The notes under the pieces are model-generated. The model had not been told where the DNA came from. It saw nothing but the letters and a program-made list of their open reading frames with translations, and searched no databases. From Aliagarivorans marinus DSM 23064 (GTDB lineage: Bacteria > Pseudomonadota > Gammaproteobacteria > Enterobacterales > Celerinatantimonadaceae), in contig NZ_AUBY01000027.1 in the NCBI RefSeq assembly GCF_000429485.1, forward strand, positions 1-58,589: 58,589 nt of DNA, read 5' to 3'. Of this stretch, positions 27,998 to 37,331 are shown one piece after another. The translations under genes were made by a program, and so were the position numbers. Position 1 is the stretch's first letter. Each line of letters begins with the position of its first letter.

Positions 27998-28735
27998 TTA
28001 GTGACAGCGGCCCGCTAAGGTGGCTTGGGTAAAGTCTTCGAAGCGCTGCTGCAAGCTTTGTGCGGCCAGGGTATCACCGTTCATTGCCAGCAGACGAGCG
28101 GCAACCTCGGCGGTGGCCCATTGCTCTTTCAGTGGCGAGCTGCGCAGCCCATAGCTGGAGGCTTGGTCTGGACGCAGTGCCAGTACTGGCAGCGAAGAAA
28201 GCCACGGACTTTGATGGAACATCTTGCGCGCCTCGCGCCAGCTACCATCGAGCATCACAAACAAGGGCTTTTTGGTTGTGCCATGATGAAGAGTTTCGGT
28301 GACCCGCTCTGGCTCGGCGAAGTGGGCGGGAAACACCAAATACGGTTGCCACTGTGGATCGTTGAGCAGCGCGAGCAATGCCTCATCGGCCTCTTGCCGC
28401 GACCAGATAAAGGCGTGGGTATCGGCGACGATATCAGCAATAAAGCGGCCGGTATTACTGGGGCGTAGCACTTCTTTGGTATGCATCACCAAGGCGAAGC
28501 CACAGCCACTTGGCTGTAGTTTGGCACTGGCGCAGATGCATGCATCTTGCCGGACTTGGCAGACTGGGCAGCGCGCGCGGCGGGCACCTCGGCCAACGAA
28601 CTCAGTGGTCGATTGGGCTTTGCGTTGTTGGTAGAGCTGGGTAAATCGATTCACAGTGCGGAATAAGGCAGTAATACGGTTTGCGCTGCATGGTAGTAGA
28701 CCGGGGCGGCCAAGAAAAGAGTAATACCAATCCAA
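27998..28735 (-). CDS. tapT: DTW-domain tRNA-uridine aminocarboxypropyltransferase
   Basis: Up to 245 residues. An N-terminal zinc-like RCPVCQVRQDACIC cysteine cluster is followed by LRPSNTGRFIADIV and the DTW-family MLDGSWREARKMF motif, closely matching E. coli YfiP/TapT. The enzyme transfers the 3-amino-3-carboxypropyl group of SAM to uridine 47 of tRNAs (acp3U). The ATG at 28735 gives an N-terminal extension relative to E. coli. An in-frame GTG further in (NRFTQLYQ) may be the true start, but neither has a good ribosome-binding site. Confidence 0.85.
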   Translation of the reverse strand: MDWYYSFLGRPGLLPCSANRITALFRTVNRFTQLYQQRKAQSTTEFVGRGARRARCPVCQVRQDACICASAKLQPSGCGFALVMHTKEVLRPSNTGRFIADIVADTHAFIWSRQEADEALLALLNDPQWQPYLVFPAHFAEPERVTETLHHGTTKKPLFVMLDGSWREARKMFHQSPWLSSLPVLALRPDQASSYGLRSSPLKEQWATAEVAARLLAMNGDTLAAQSLQQRFEDFTQATLAGRCH

Positions 28736-28888
28736 ATAAGTAACTGCTCATTCTTGCTGGTTAAAATCATTGATGACAGCGTCAACGCTTTTGTAATTAG
28801 CCCACTAGTCACGGCAAGCGCTTCCTCGTCCTCAATGATTTTCCCTGCGCAATCTCTGATCACTTACTTATCCGGAGTGGTATAAGGC

Positions 28889-28916
28889 ATAAAAAACGCC
28901 GGACGAGCCGGCGTTT
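28889..28916 (-). terminator. Intrinsic terminator of the GH43 gene
   Basis: On the minus strand AAACGCCGG/CCGGCGTTT form a 9-bp stem with a 5-base loop, followed by TTTTTT, about 30 bases after the stop of the xylosidase gene. Confidence 0.88.
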
Positions 28917-28947
28917 GCATCTAGCCTATAGGCTGGGTTAGCAGCGC

Positions 28948-30564
28948 TTACTCGTCGCCCAGATCCTGGTACTCGAAGTAATCAAAGTCAGCCGCTAAGC
29001 CTTGGCCGGTCAGGTCACAGGCGAACAGTGCCAACATACTCCCGGTGAAGCGGAAGATGTCATTGCTGCCTTCATCTGACAGTGGCGTGCTGTTCATATC
29101 TGGGCCAATCTGGTGCCAGGTAACGCCATCGGTGGAGTAGCTGAAGATGTACCAGTGTTTCTTCAGTTCGATGCGCATAAATACTTTGCCGCGCTCAACG
29201 TCAATCTCTTCACTGAATTCACGGTAGACATCATCAAGGTAGCCGACTAGCTGCACCACTTGCTTACCTTCATCGTTGGCAGTGGTTTTCAGGAAGTAGT
29301 GGCCGCTACGTGAGTAGTAGGCGGTGATACCGGCCATTTGACGTGGGCTGGTCGGGTCGAACTCAACGCTGGTTTCAGCGATGCAGTTGTGCGCGGTCAG
29401 GCGCTGGGCAATCATGCTCTGGTTGTAGCGGCTGTAGAGGTAGTCGCGGCCAACCAAACGCAGGTGGCCTGGGCGAGCGCTCAGGCTACACCAACTCTCT
29501 TCCACTGGATCGCGCAGGGTTTGGTACTTAGGTGCCAGCTTGTCGCCATCGAAGTGGTCGCGTACTTCTTCTTGTGGCCACGGGTGAGCAGGCAGCTCGG
29601 GGGCTTGCACCATCAGCTGAGGTACGATACCGCCGACCACGTAAGGCCAGCCATCGCGCCACTCGACGTTTTGAATCGCTGATTCGCGACCAAGGATACA
29701 GCGGCCATGGCCGTAGGTACCCATATGGTAGTTCTGAGTCGGGTCAAGCAGTGGACGGCCACACAGGTGTGACAGGAACCACTCGCCGTTTTGGGTTTCC
29801 ACCAAGAAGCCGTGACCGGCACGCTGTAGCGGAGCACCTTCCTGGAAGCGCGAGCTTAGGATGTGCTTGTCTGGGTGCAGCTCGTAAGGGCCAAAGACAT
29901 TCTCTGAACGACATACGGTGACGGTGTGATCCCAGCCGGTGCCGCCTTCTGCGGTGATCAGGTAGTAGTAGCCGTCTTTCTTCAGGATTTGTGGTCCTTC
30001 GGTGCCGCCACGTTCAGTGCCTTTAAATACGACTTTCGGCTCGCCAACCAGCTTGCCTTCGGCTTTGCTAAACTCTTGCACCACGATGCCGTTGAAGAAG
30101 TTGGTCTTGGCGCGGCCATCCCAGATCATGTTGACCATGTATTTCTTGCCATCATCGTCGTGGAACATCGATGGGTCAAAGCCATAATCGCCAATCGGTA
30201 CGGGCAGGCTCCATGGGCCTTCAATGCTCTCGGCGCTAACGACGAACGATGGGGTCGACATCCACGCGCCACCACGGCAAGAGTGAACGTTAGAGAAGGT
30301 GCAGTAGAACTTGCCATCGGCGTAGCTCAGTGCCGGTGCGTAGATGCCTTCTGAGTTGTCCATACCGTACATATTCAGGTGTTCACGGGTGTTCAGCACG
30401 TGGCCAACAATGCGCCAGTTCACCATATCTTTTGAGTGGTGGATCAGAATGCCGGGGAACCACTCAAAGGTAGAGGTAGCGATGTAGTAGTCGTCGCCCA
30501 CACGAACAATTGAGGGATCGGGGCGGAAACCGCGCAAAATCGGGTTTTGAATCATCGTCGTCAT
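28948..30564 (-). CDS. xynB: GH43 beta-xylosidase / arabinofuranosidase
   Basis: A 538-residue glycoside hydrolase family 43 enzyme, without a signal peptide, so cytoplasmic. The catalytic base Asp lies in GFRPDPSIVRVGDDYY, the central acid in GFDPSMFHDDDGKKY, and the general acid Glu in GTEGPQILKKDGYY. The last 200 residues form the beta-sandwich typical of the XynB-like subfamily. It should cleave xylo-oligosaccharides; arabinofuranosidase activity is also common in GH43. The ATG follows AAGGAGATAATC. It is divergent from an AraC regulator, with a 9-bp inverted repeat between. Confidence 0.92.
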   Translation of the reverse strand: MTTMIQNPILRGFRPDPSIVRVGDDYYIATSTFEWFPGILIHHSKDMVNWRIVGHVLNTREHLNMYGMDNSEGIYAPALSYADGKFYCTFSNVHSCRGGAWMSTPSFVVSAESIEGPWSLPVPIGDYGFDPSMFHDDDGKKYMVNMIWDGRAKTNFFNGIVVQEFSKAEGKLVGEPKVVFKGTERGGTEGPQILKKDGYYYLITAEGGTGWDHTVTVCRSENVFGPYELHPDKHILSSRFQEGAPLQRAGHGFLVETQNGEWFLSHLCGRPLLDPTQNYHMGTYGHGRCILGRESAIQNVEWRDGWPYVVGGIVPQLMVQAPELPAHPWPQEEVRDHFDGDKLAPKYQTLRDPVEESWCSLSARPGHLRLVGRDYLYSRYNQSMIAQRLTAHNCIAETSVEFDPTSPRQMAGITAYYSRSGHYFLKTTANDEGKQVVQLVGYLDDVYREFSEEIDVERGKVFMRIELKKHWYIFSYSTDGVTWHQIGPDMNSTPLSDEGSNDIFRFTGSMLALFACDLTGQGLAADFDYFEYQDLGDE

Positions 30565-30611
30565 GATTATCTCCTTGTGTATAGCGCTACTTTATTGTCT
30601 CGGGCGGGGGC

Positions 30612-30642
30612 TTTATGTAACAATTCTGTCGGTTTACATAAA
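30612..30642. promoter_or_regulatory. Candidate AraC-type operator between xylosidase and regulator
   Basis: TTTATGTAA (30612-30620) and TTACATAAA (30634-30642) form a perfect 9-bp inverted repeat with a 13-base spacer in the short divergent intergenic region, ending 13 bases before the regulator start. Confidence 0.6.
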
Positions 30643-30654
30643 AAAATTGCGGTC

Positions 30655-31527
30655 ATGCCGGATTATTCTCTCAGTTTTGAGAACATTAGGCTTCCAAATG
30701 GAAGCGCTTACAATTTGCGAAGCTTCAGACATATAGGGCTGGAAGGCTTTAGTGTGCCCACCCACTTTCATCGTTTGGGTGAGTTGATGTGCTTTAGAAA
30801 TATTGCTGGTCAGATTTCAGTAAACAGTCAGGTTATTGAGCTCAGTGACGCCATGCTGGTCTATTTCCCGCCGCTGTCGCTGCACAGCATGGATGTGACC
30901 GGTAGCGATCGTGAATATAGCTTGCTGCAGTTTGAGCCCTCACTGGTGCGCGAGCTTAAAGTTAGCCAGCAGGCATGGTTTTCTGAGCAGCCGCTAATCC
31001 TAAAGCTTGATGCAGACGAGCTGGAGCTTGTTACTCAGCAGCTGCGCTGGCTGGAGCTGCGGCAAAACCAAGTGCAAACCAGCCATGCGCTCAATATGAG
31101 CTTATTGCGCACCCTGTTCGAATTTTTAGTGGCCCAGCGTCAGCGCAGCCTCGAGGTGATGCCCGGCTCTGCGGAGCAGCCCGGCTACCGAGGATTTTCT
31201 CAGATACTACCGCTGCTGGAGTTTATTGAAGAAAGACAGTTGCTTAGCTTGCCTTTAGAACAAGCGGCCGAGATTTGTCAGCTGTCCAAGTATCACTTCT
31301 CCCGCCTGTTTAAGTCGGTGTTTGGGCATAACTTCAAGGACTACATGATGCGTCGGCGTATCAATCAGGCACTGCTGATGCTCGATGACCGCAGCCTCAG
31401 CATCGCTGATATCGCCTACGCCTGCGAGTTCAGTGACAGCGCGCATTTCTGCGCTAAGTTTCGTCAGATTATGGGGATCAGCCCCGGGCAGCTTAGACGC
31501 TCGCGAGCGATTGTCAGCGAGTTTTAG
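30655..31527 (+). CDS. AraC-family transcriptional regulator of the xylosidase gene
   Basis: About 290 residues. The N-terminal cupin (PTHFHRLGELMCFRNIAG) senses the ligand. The C-terminal two helix-turn-helix units begin EQAAEICQLSKYHFSRLFKSVFG and end with the AraC signature (IADIAYACEFSDSAHFCAKFRQIMGISPGQLRR). The start chosen is ATG 30655; the frame is open from 30547, but that overlaps the divergent gene. Activation of the divergent xylosidase by a xylose-derived ligand is an inference from position. Confidence 0.88.
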   Translation: MPDYSLSFENIRLPNGSAYNLRSFRHIGLEGFSVPTHFHRLGELMCFRNIAGQISVNSQVIELSDAMLVYFPPLSLHSMDVTGSDREYSLLQFEPSLVRELKVSQQAWFSEQPLILKLDADELELVTQQLRWLELRQNQVQTSHALNMSLLRTLFEFLVAQRQRSLEVMPGSAEQPGYRGFSQILPLLEFIEERQLLSLPLEQAAEICQLSKYHFSRLFKSVFGHNFKDYMMRRRINQALLMLDDRSLSIADIAYACEFSDSAHFCAKFRQIMGISPGQLRRSRAIVSEF

Positions 31528-31700
31528 TCGTTGGGTGGGGGCTCGTTGGCTGGATAGAGTTCGTTCCAAGAGCGCACGCACCAGCGTCCAGTCTGGGTAT
31601 CGTGCATATGGGCAAGGTGTAGCTCGTGGTCCACTTTATCGACGATAGCGACGCCATTGTCGTAGATATACGGCTTTCCTAGCTGAGGGGCTTGTTCCAT
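31524..31700 (-). CDS. Small protein of unknown function, 58 residues
   Basis: An ATG at 31700 preceded by GGAGCC starts a 58-residue frame (opening MEQAPQLGKPYIYDNGVAIV, with a WCVRSWNELYP segment near residues 40-50) that ends at TAA 31524-31526, overlapping the araC-like stop by two bases tail to tail. Composition looks protein-like (HELHLAHMHD, GRWCVRSWNELY). I do not recognise the family; a small cytoplasmic conserved protein is plausible. Confidence 0.65.
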   Translation of the reverse strand: MEQAPQLGKPYIYDNGVAIVDKVDHELHLAHMHDTQTGRWCVRSWNELYPANEPPPND

Positions 31701-32093
31701 TTTAAAGGCTCCTTAGCGCATCTCCCTCAAGTATAGACAGAAGCCCCGTTTTTCAGTTCTTTTCCAAGGTTTTACGTTATTTCAAACCTTCTATTACCGG
31801 TGTTAGCCGCTGCTGTGGAGCGCTTGTAGCCTATAAAACGCAGGGTTTGATGTTGTTTAGCTATTGGTTTTATTGAAATTGGAATTGCACTTACAAAATG
31901 TCATTTCAGCCTCAAAAACCACGTACCTGATCACAGTGTTGCGACAAGAGTTATGAAATAAGTCCCAACTTCACAGTCTTTGTAAACGCTTTCTTGTTAA
32001 ATGGCCGATACAGGGAGGAATGGAGTAGTGCATCTCCCCCATAAAAAACGCTATGACCAAGCAACAGTGACTATAACTAGAGTGAACCGAACT
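31701..32093. other. Intergenic region upstream of the first chemoreceptor
   Basis: About 390 bases with no supported gene. Near 32004 is GCCGATAC, resembling the sigma-28 (FliA) -10 GCCGATAA, with TAAA at 31983 and a 17-base gap (15 is usual). A strong Shine-Dalgarno GGAGGA is followed by a two-codon frame ATG GAG TAG, of unknown meaning. Confidence 0.35.
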
Positions 32094-34154
32094 ATGAACG
32101 TCCTTAAGCGCCTTTCGATTGCTCAGCTCATCATGATGACCTTTGCCGCTTTGTGCCTGCTTTTGGTGGTGCTGGCAGGGATCTCCTGGAAGCAGATGCG
32201 GGTGGCCGATCACACCATGGAAGAGGTGATCGACCAGGCTTTTCCTGCATTGCGCCGCAGTGCTCAGCTGGAGCGCCATCTGATTGATATCGAGCAGATC
32301 CTCAATCAAATCCTACAAGAACGCTCCGTCTCTGCCGTAGAGCAGTTGCAGCCGGAACTACAGCAGCGTATCGATGATTACCAAGGCTATGAAGCCGACT
32401 TTGCTAACTGGCTGGCCGCCCAACAGCTGAGTGGCACGGTGTTGGAACAGGCCAATGCCCAAAGCCAAGTGCTGTTCCAGCGGGCTGAGCGCTTGGTTGA
32501 ACTGCATCGCTCGGTGCTACAAGGTAGCGCCAACGTAACCAAGATGAGTGCGGCTTACCAAGGCATGGCTTTCCGCTTTAACTACCTGTTGGGTAAAGAG
32601 TTCGATGAAGATGCCACCAATATGGAGGCGGTACTTCAGGACGCGCTAAGCTCCGATATGATGGAGATGCAGATCTCGGTGATCCGCTCCCTCAATAGCA
32701 CCAATCCCGATGTGGTCGCAGCGGCACTGAAAGATAACCGTGAAGTGGGTGAGTACGTACTGCAGGACTATGACGAGCTCAAGCTTACCTTTGAGCGAAA
32801 CTCCGGCGGTGGCGACCATGAACTCGATACCATCACGCCTTGGCTGATTGACCAGATGACTGCGCCCAAAGGCGTGTTAGCCAGCCACCTGACCTTGCTT
32901 GAGCAGCAAGCGGAGTTGGCTGTGGTGTCGGGCGAAATCACTCAGGTGATGTCTGAGGTGAGCGCCATCCTTAACCAGTTTAACGACAGCAACCAGCAAG
33001 AGACGGCCAATCAGCTGCAGTTGGCCTCTGGTAATATCGGCAGCTTAATCGCCGGTGGCGGTGTGATGGTCCCGCTGGCCTTGCTGATGTGTATCTTGAT
33101 GGGCTGGCAGGTTCAGGGGCTGATCCGCACTCCACTGCGCGAGCTATTATTCACCCTGCGTCAATTGGCGGCAGGCAATTTGGGCCACCGCTGTAACTAC
33201 GAGAGTGCCAACGAGTTCGGTCAGCTTAGCGAACAGTTGAATCAGGTTATCGAACAGCAGCGCGATACCGTGACCAACTTGGTGGAGAAAAGTGGCGCCT
33301 TGGGTAAAGCATCGGCGGTGAACCGCGAACACGGCTCGTCGATGCAAGAGCAGCTCGATGAGCAGCGCAACCAGTGTCTGACTGTCGCCACCGCGATGAC
33401 CGAGATGGAGCAGGCGATCCAGGATGTAGCGCGCCGCGCTACCGAGGCTGCCGATGGTATGCGTGATATCAGCGAGAACACCCAAGCCGGGGTTAGCCTG
33501 ACTGATCGCGCTATGCAGACCAACCAAGCCTTGGCTGCACACATTGAAAGCTCTACCGATAAGGTTAAGCACGTAGCTGAAAGCTCGAACACCATTGTCA
33601 GTGTGCTAGAGGTAATTGAAGGCATTACCGAGCAAACCAACTTGTTGGCACTGAACGCCGCCATTGAAGCGGCCCGAGCCGGTGAGCATGGCCGTGGCTT
33701 TGCTGTGGTCGCCGACGAGGTGCGTAAACTTGCTCAACGCACCGCCAGCTCAACCACTGAGATCCAGCAGATGATCAGTGGTTTGCAGAACGAATCCAAG
33801 CAGGCGGTGGAGCAGATCCAGCTGTGTAACCAGAGCATGGATGAGAACGCCGCTAACTTTGCTGATATCGAACAGCGCATTCGCGAGATCAGCGAGGCGG
33901 TAGGGCACTTGCTATCGCTCAATGAAGAGATCAGCGTGGCGACCAACCAGCAGCAAGCCACCGGCGAAGAGGTCAGCCGCTCCATGGAGACTATCTCCAC
34001 TGCGGCCCAGCTTAACTACGATGTGGTGAGCGAGCTGAATGTTATCAGTGATGATCTGGCCCGTTATGCCCAACAACAAGTAGAACTGGTTCAACACTTC
34101 ACCTTCGAAGATGTTGAGCAACTCAACGAACCGAAGTCCGACCAAGTGGCGTAA
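32094..34154 (+). CDS. Methyl-accepting chemotaxis protein 1
   Basis: A 686-residue chemoreceptor. TM1 is about 8-33. The periplasmic helical sensor (about 34-320) contains an unusual [17 protein letters not shown] stretch. TM2 is about 322-342, followed by HAMP and a cytoplasmic signalling domain whose hairpin tip is [19 protein letters not shown] (residues about 512-535). No C-terminal NWETF pentapeptide is present. It is the first of a tandem paralogous pair. The start codon at 32094 has only a weak ribosome-binding site. The ligand is unknown. Confidence 0.92.
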   Translation: MNVLKRLSIAQLIMMTFAALCLLLVVLAGISWKQMRVADHTMEEVIDQAFPALRRSAQLERHLIDIEQILNQILQERSVSAVEQLQPELQQRIDDYQGYEADFANWLAAQQLSGTVLEQANAQSQVLFQRAERLVELHRSVLQGSANVTKMSAAYQGMAFRFNYLLGKEFDEDATNMEAVLQDALSSDMMEMQISVIRSLNSTNPDVVAAALKDNREVGEYVLQDYDELKLTFERNSGGGDHELDTITPWLIDQMTAPKGVLASHLTLLEQQAELAVVSGEITQVMSEVSAILNQFNDSNQQETANQLQLASGNIGSLIAGGGVMVPLALLMCILMGWQVQGLIRTPLRELLFTLRQLAAGNLGHRCNYESANEFGQLSEQLNQVIEQQRDTVTNLVEKSGALGKASAVNREHGSSMQEQLDEQRNQCLTVATAMTEMEQAIQDVARRATEAADGMRDISENTQAGVSLTDRAMQTNQALAAHIESSTDKVKHVAESSNTIVSVLEVIEGITEQTNLLALNAAIEAARAGEHGRGFAVVADEVRKLAQRTASSTTEIQQMISGLQNESKQAVEQIQLCNQSMDENAANFADIEQRIREISEAVGHLLSLNEEISVATNQQQATGEEVSRSMETISTAAQLNYDVVSELNVISDDLARYAQQQVELVQHFTFEDVEQLNEPKSDQVA

Positions 34155-34179
34155 CCACGCGCTACTTCCTTTCGATACT

Positions 34180-34203
34180 GGGCGCCTTAGGGCGCCTTTT
34201 TTT
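34180..34203 (+). terminator. Terminator between the two chemoreceptor genes
   Basis: GGCGCC-TTAG-GGCGCC hairpin followed by seven or more T, immediately downstream of the first chemoreceptor gene. Confidence 0.85.
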
Positions 34204-34270
34204 GTTTTACCAAAAGTAAAAAATTAAGCTAAATTAGATAATTTTCAGTTAACTTTTACACTTTAAGGTG

Positions 34271-34287
34271 CCCGCGATAGTCGCGGG
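34271..34287. promoter_or_regulatory. Short hairpin in the leader of the second chemoreceptor
   Basis: CCCGCGA-TAG-TCGCGGG, a perfect 7-bp stem with a three-base loop, 33 bases before the start of the second chemoreceptor gene. It may be a leader structure or an operator. Confidence 0.4.
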
Positions 34288-34319
34288 GCCTAGGCAAGTG
34301 CGGAATCAGGTTAAAGGAT

Positions 34320-36338
34320 ATGCGTCTACTTCAGCGGCTCTCTATTGTTCAACTTATCGTCATTACTTTTCTCGTTTTGTCCCTCTCACTCTTGTTACTC
34401 GGTGGTTTGGCGTGGCAGCAGATCAGCCTGTCACAAAGCGCCATGCAAGGGGTGGGCAAGGTCGCCTTCCCGTTGATTACCCAGAGCAATCAGTTAGATG
34501 ACAGCCTGCAAGCGGCAGATCTGTCGCTGGCTCAGGTGATGGAGGAACAAGATCCCGAGCAACTGGAGCCGCTGATTAACAACTTTGAACAGCAGGTCAG
34601 TCGCTATCAGGGCATCGAACAGAGCTTTAGCCAATGGCTGGCTGACAATGGGCTGGATACCACCTTGATGCGGCAGCTACAGCAGCAAAGCCAACAGATA
34701 TTTGGCGACTCGCAACAGCTGATCGAGCGTCATCGCGCGGTGTTGGTGGGGATGACCGAGGTGAACCGTAAGTCTGGGCGCTTTCAGGATGTGGCGATGC
34801 GCTTTGGTCTCGCCATGGGACGCGCCTATGATGATCAACACAACGATGATGTCGCATTCTTGGTGGATTCCATCAGCGGTGATATGTCGTCATTGCTGAT
34901 GTCCACCGTGCAGTCGCTCAATGCCAACGACCCACGTTTGGTCAGCAGCATTCTAGAGAGTAACCGCGAGACCGCCGAGTTTGTTGGCGAAGACTTTGCG
35001 TTCTTATTGGAATCGTTGCCTGAACTGTCAGGGCAGGGGGATAGCGGACTGGGCTCAATGATCCCTTGGCTGATTGAACAGATGGTGAGCGATGAAGGGT
35101 TGTTGGCTGAGTATCAAGCCTTACTGGATCAACGTATCCAACGGCAAGCCCTGCGTGAGGCGATCCAGTCGCAAAGTGAACAGCTGCTGCAAACGCTCAC
35201 TCAATTGAGTGACAGCAACCAGCAAGTCACCCAACAAGGCCTGGACGGTGCCGACAATGCGCTCTCCGGCTTGCTGCGCGGCGGTAGCGTGTTGGTGCCG
35301 CTGATTGTCTTGCTCTGTGTGGCGGTGGGCTGGGTGGTTGCCCGCTTAATTCGCGAGCCGCTGAAGATTTTGATTGCCAGCTTAGGGCGTTTAGCCGCCG
35401 GCGATCTGAGCAAGCACTGTGACTATCAAAGTGGTAACGAGTTCGGCAAGCTTAGCGAGCAGGTCAATCAGGTGATCGACGAGCAGCGCTCCTCGGTCAA
35501 TGAGCTGGCCAGCAAAAGCGATGCATTGCGCCAAGCCTCCAGCGACAACCGCGCCCACGGTAACTCGGTGCTCAACGAGTTGGACCAGCAGCGTAGCCAG
35601 TGTATGACTGTTGCCGCTGCCATGACCGAAATGGAGCAGGCGATCCAAGACGTTGCAGGACGCGCCAATGATGCTGCAGCCGGTATGCGGGATATCAACG
35701 ACAACACTCAGCAAGGGGTGGAGATGGCCCAGCAGGCGGTGGACAACAGCGAGCAGCTGGCCGGTGAGCTGCAAAACGCTACCGACCGAGTGCAAAACGT
35801 CGCCGATAGCGCCAACAGCATTGTTAGCATCCTGGAGGTGATCCAAGGCATTACCGAGCAAACTAACCTGCTGGCCCTGAATGCAGCCATCGAAGCCGCC
35901 CGTGCTGGCGAGCAAGGGCGGGGCTTTGCCGTGGTCGCCGATGAGGTACGTTTGCTTGCCCAGCGCACTGCCAGTTCCACCACCGAGATCCAGCAAACCA
36001 TTACCCGCTTGCAGCAAGACTCTGGCGAGGCGGTATCGCAAATCTCGCTCTGTAACCAGAGCATGAGCGACAATGCTGCCAGCTTTACCAACATCAGTGA
36101 CAAGATTGGCGATATCTCTGCACTTGTAGAGCGCTTGCTCGCACTAAATGAAGAGATCAACGTTGCTACCCAAGAGCAGCAAAGCACCGGTCAGGAAGTC
36201 AGTCAGGCCATGGAGAATATCTCCAGCGGCGCGCAGGATAATGTGAATGTGGTGACCGAGCTTAACCAGATCACCGAGCAAGTGGCTTTGTTCGCCGACG
36301 AGCAGCTCGCCTTGGTTGGCCGCTTCAAACTTAGCTAA
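34320..36338 (+). CDS. Methyl-accepting chemotaxis protein 2 (paralogue of upstream gene)
   Basis: A 672-residue chemoreceptor with the same layout as its upstream neighbour: TM1 about 7-32, periplasmic helical sensor to about 318, TM2 about 320-342, HAMP, and signalling domain with tip [19 protein letters not shown]. Residue-level similarity to the first is high in the cytoplasmic part (ELRs such as CNQSM and [13 protein letters not shown]) and lower in the periplasmic part, as expected for a tandem duplication with sensory divergence. AAAGGAT precedes the start. Confidence 0.92.
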   Translation: MRLLQRLSIVQLIVITFLVLSLSLLLLGGLAWQQISLSQSAMQGVGKVAFPLITQSNQLDDSLQAADLSLAQVMEEQDPEQLEPLINNFEQQVSRYQGIEQSFSQWLADNGLDTTLMRQLQQQSQQIFGDSQQLIERHRAVLVGMTEVNRKSGRFQDVAMRFGLAMGRAYDDQHNDDVAFLVDSISGDMSSLLMSTVQSLNANDPRLVSSILESNRETAEFVGEDFAFLLESLPELSGQGDSGLGSMIPWLIEQMVSDEGLLAEYQALLDQRIQRQALREAIQSQSEQLLQTLTQLSDSNQQVTQQGLDGADNALSGLLRGGSVLVPLIVLLCVAVGWVVARLIREPLKILIASLGRLAAGDLSKHCDYQSGNEFGKLSEQVNQVIDEQRSSVNELASKSDALRQASSDNRAHGNSVLNELDQQRSQCMTVAAAMTEMEQAIQDVAGRANDAAAGMRDINDNTQQGVEMAQQAVDNSEQLAGELQNATDRVQNVADSANSIVSILEVIQGITEQTNLLALNAAIEAARAGEQGRGFAVVADEVRLLAQRTASSTTEIQQTITRLQQDSGEAVSQISLCNQSMSDNAASFTNISDKIGDISALVERLLALNEEINVATQEQQSTGQEVSQAMENISSGAQDNVNVVTELNQITEQVALFADEQLALVGRFKLS

Positions 36339-36348
36339 AACTGCGCTT

Positions 36349-36391
36349 CCGTGCTACTACTTAGATTATACGAATCAAGTAGTTAGCACGG
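36349..36391. promoter_or_regulatory. Long hairpin between chemoreceptor and the exported protein gene
   Basis: CCGTGCTACTACTT and AAGTAGTTAGCACGG pair over 14 bp with one bulge and a 14-base loop. The right arm ends at the GGAGG ribosome-binding site of the 36401 gene, so it may both end upstream transcription and mask translation. There is no T-run. Confidence 0.45.
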
Positions 36392-36400
36392 AGGCTAGGT

Positions 36401-36868
36401 ATGCTATGTCATGCTTCTCGGTTGTTTGGGGCGCTCAGATTAACTCTCCTTCTCGGTGTGGCTTCGGCCATAGCGCTTACCAGCTACGCCTCCGCCAATA
36501 GCATTGCCTCACACCATCCCGAGCGAACCTTAGAGCTACAGCTCGTTGGCACCTGGGAGGGGCTGGATGCCAGTGGCAAAGCCTCAAAGCTGGTATTCAA
36601 CCAGGACTATAGTCTTTGGTTTATTAGAAACGGCATCACCTATGATGGCGATAAAAGTGGTATGCAAGTGACTTGGGAAATCGATAGCAGCCAGCAGCCA
36701 ATACATCTGGATATCATCTTCAATGACGGGCAAACTGAGCAACGTTACTTATCAATAATGCGCTTCGAGAATGATGATGAAATCACCCTGCGTTCCGGCA
36801 ATCAACGCCCTGAGTCGTTTCTTGAGCACAAGGACGGCAGTCAAACCAGTTTGTTTCGACGTTACTAA
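36401..36868 (+). CDS. Exported protein of unknown function
   Basis: A 155-residue protein with an N-terminal signal peptide (RLFGALRLTLLLGVASAIALTSYASA). The mature beta-rich domain begins with LELQLVGTWEGLDASGKASKLVF and GDKSGMQVTWEID, like lipocalin or NlpE-like small exported proteins. It is cysteine-free after the signal. The start follows GGAGGCTAGGT. It is followed directly by a lipoprotein gene and may form a two-gene unit with it. Confidence 0.7.
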   Translation: MLCHASRLFGALRLTLLLGVASAIALTSYASANSIASHHPERTLELQLVGTWEGLDASGKASKLVFNQDYSLWFIRNGITYDGDKSGMQVTWEIDSSQQPIHLDIIFNDGQTEQRYLSIMRFENDDEITLRSGNQRPESFLEHKDGSQTSLFRRY

Positions 36869-36873
36869 ACCGC

Positions 36874-37328
36874 ATGCGAGCTCCCGTGCGTGCAGCGCGG
36901 GGCTACTGATGTTAGCGCTTAGCGCTTGTAGTGCGAACTCTGCGTCCGAGCCTAGTCAGTCACAACCCGCAGTTGTGGAGGAATCAGCCGCAATGGCCAC
37001 GACTGCTCCTCAAACCGAGTCGTTAGCGTTGAGCCCGTCACCCGGTCAGAAGCTGCGGGCGATGTATATCTGGGGGCATGAGGTGAACAGCTTGCAGCTT
37101 TGTGGTGAGTCGGCAAGCTATTGGGCTAGCTTTAATTGGGCTGGGCAGGAGATGCATGAGTACTACCGCGCCAACGCCCAACAGCCCTATCAACCGATGT
37201 ATCTCGAGTTTCGCGGTGTACTACTCGATGAGCAGCGCGATGGCTTTGCCGCCGACTACGACGGCCTGCTGCATATCAGCGAGGTGTACCGCTATGATTT
37301 TGAATTACCTGCAGATTGCGTTAAGTAG
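36874..37328 (+). pseudogene. Lipoprotein gene with probable one-base frameshift near its start
   Basis: The mature part runs in one frame to TAG 37328 and includes the lipobox LSAC, then a Ser/Pro linker, and a folded domain (LRAMYIWGHEVNSLQLCGES, ASYWASFNWAG). In that frame there is no credible start before the lipobox except ATG 36909, which leaves a useless six-residue signal. In the +1 frame, ATG 36874 begins MRAPVRAARG and meets a stop at once. One extra G in the GGGG at 36899-36902 would join them into a good lipoprotein signal, MRAPVRAARGLLMLALSAC. It is either a true frameshift or an indel error in a homopolymer. Confidence 0.6.
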
Positions 37329-37331
37329 CTC

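Noticed and set aside
32004-32034. Sigma-28 promoter and leader peptide before the first chemoreceptor
   Set aside because: GCCGATAC resembles the -10, but the distance to TAAA is 17 rather than 15, and the ATG-GAG-TAG frame is too short to call; kept only as a note in the intergenic entry.
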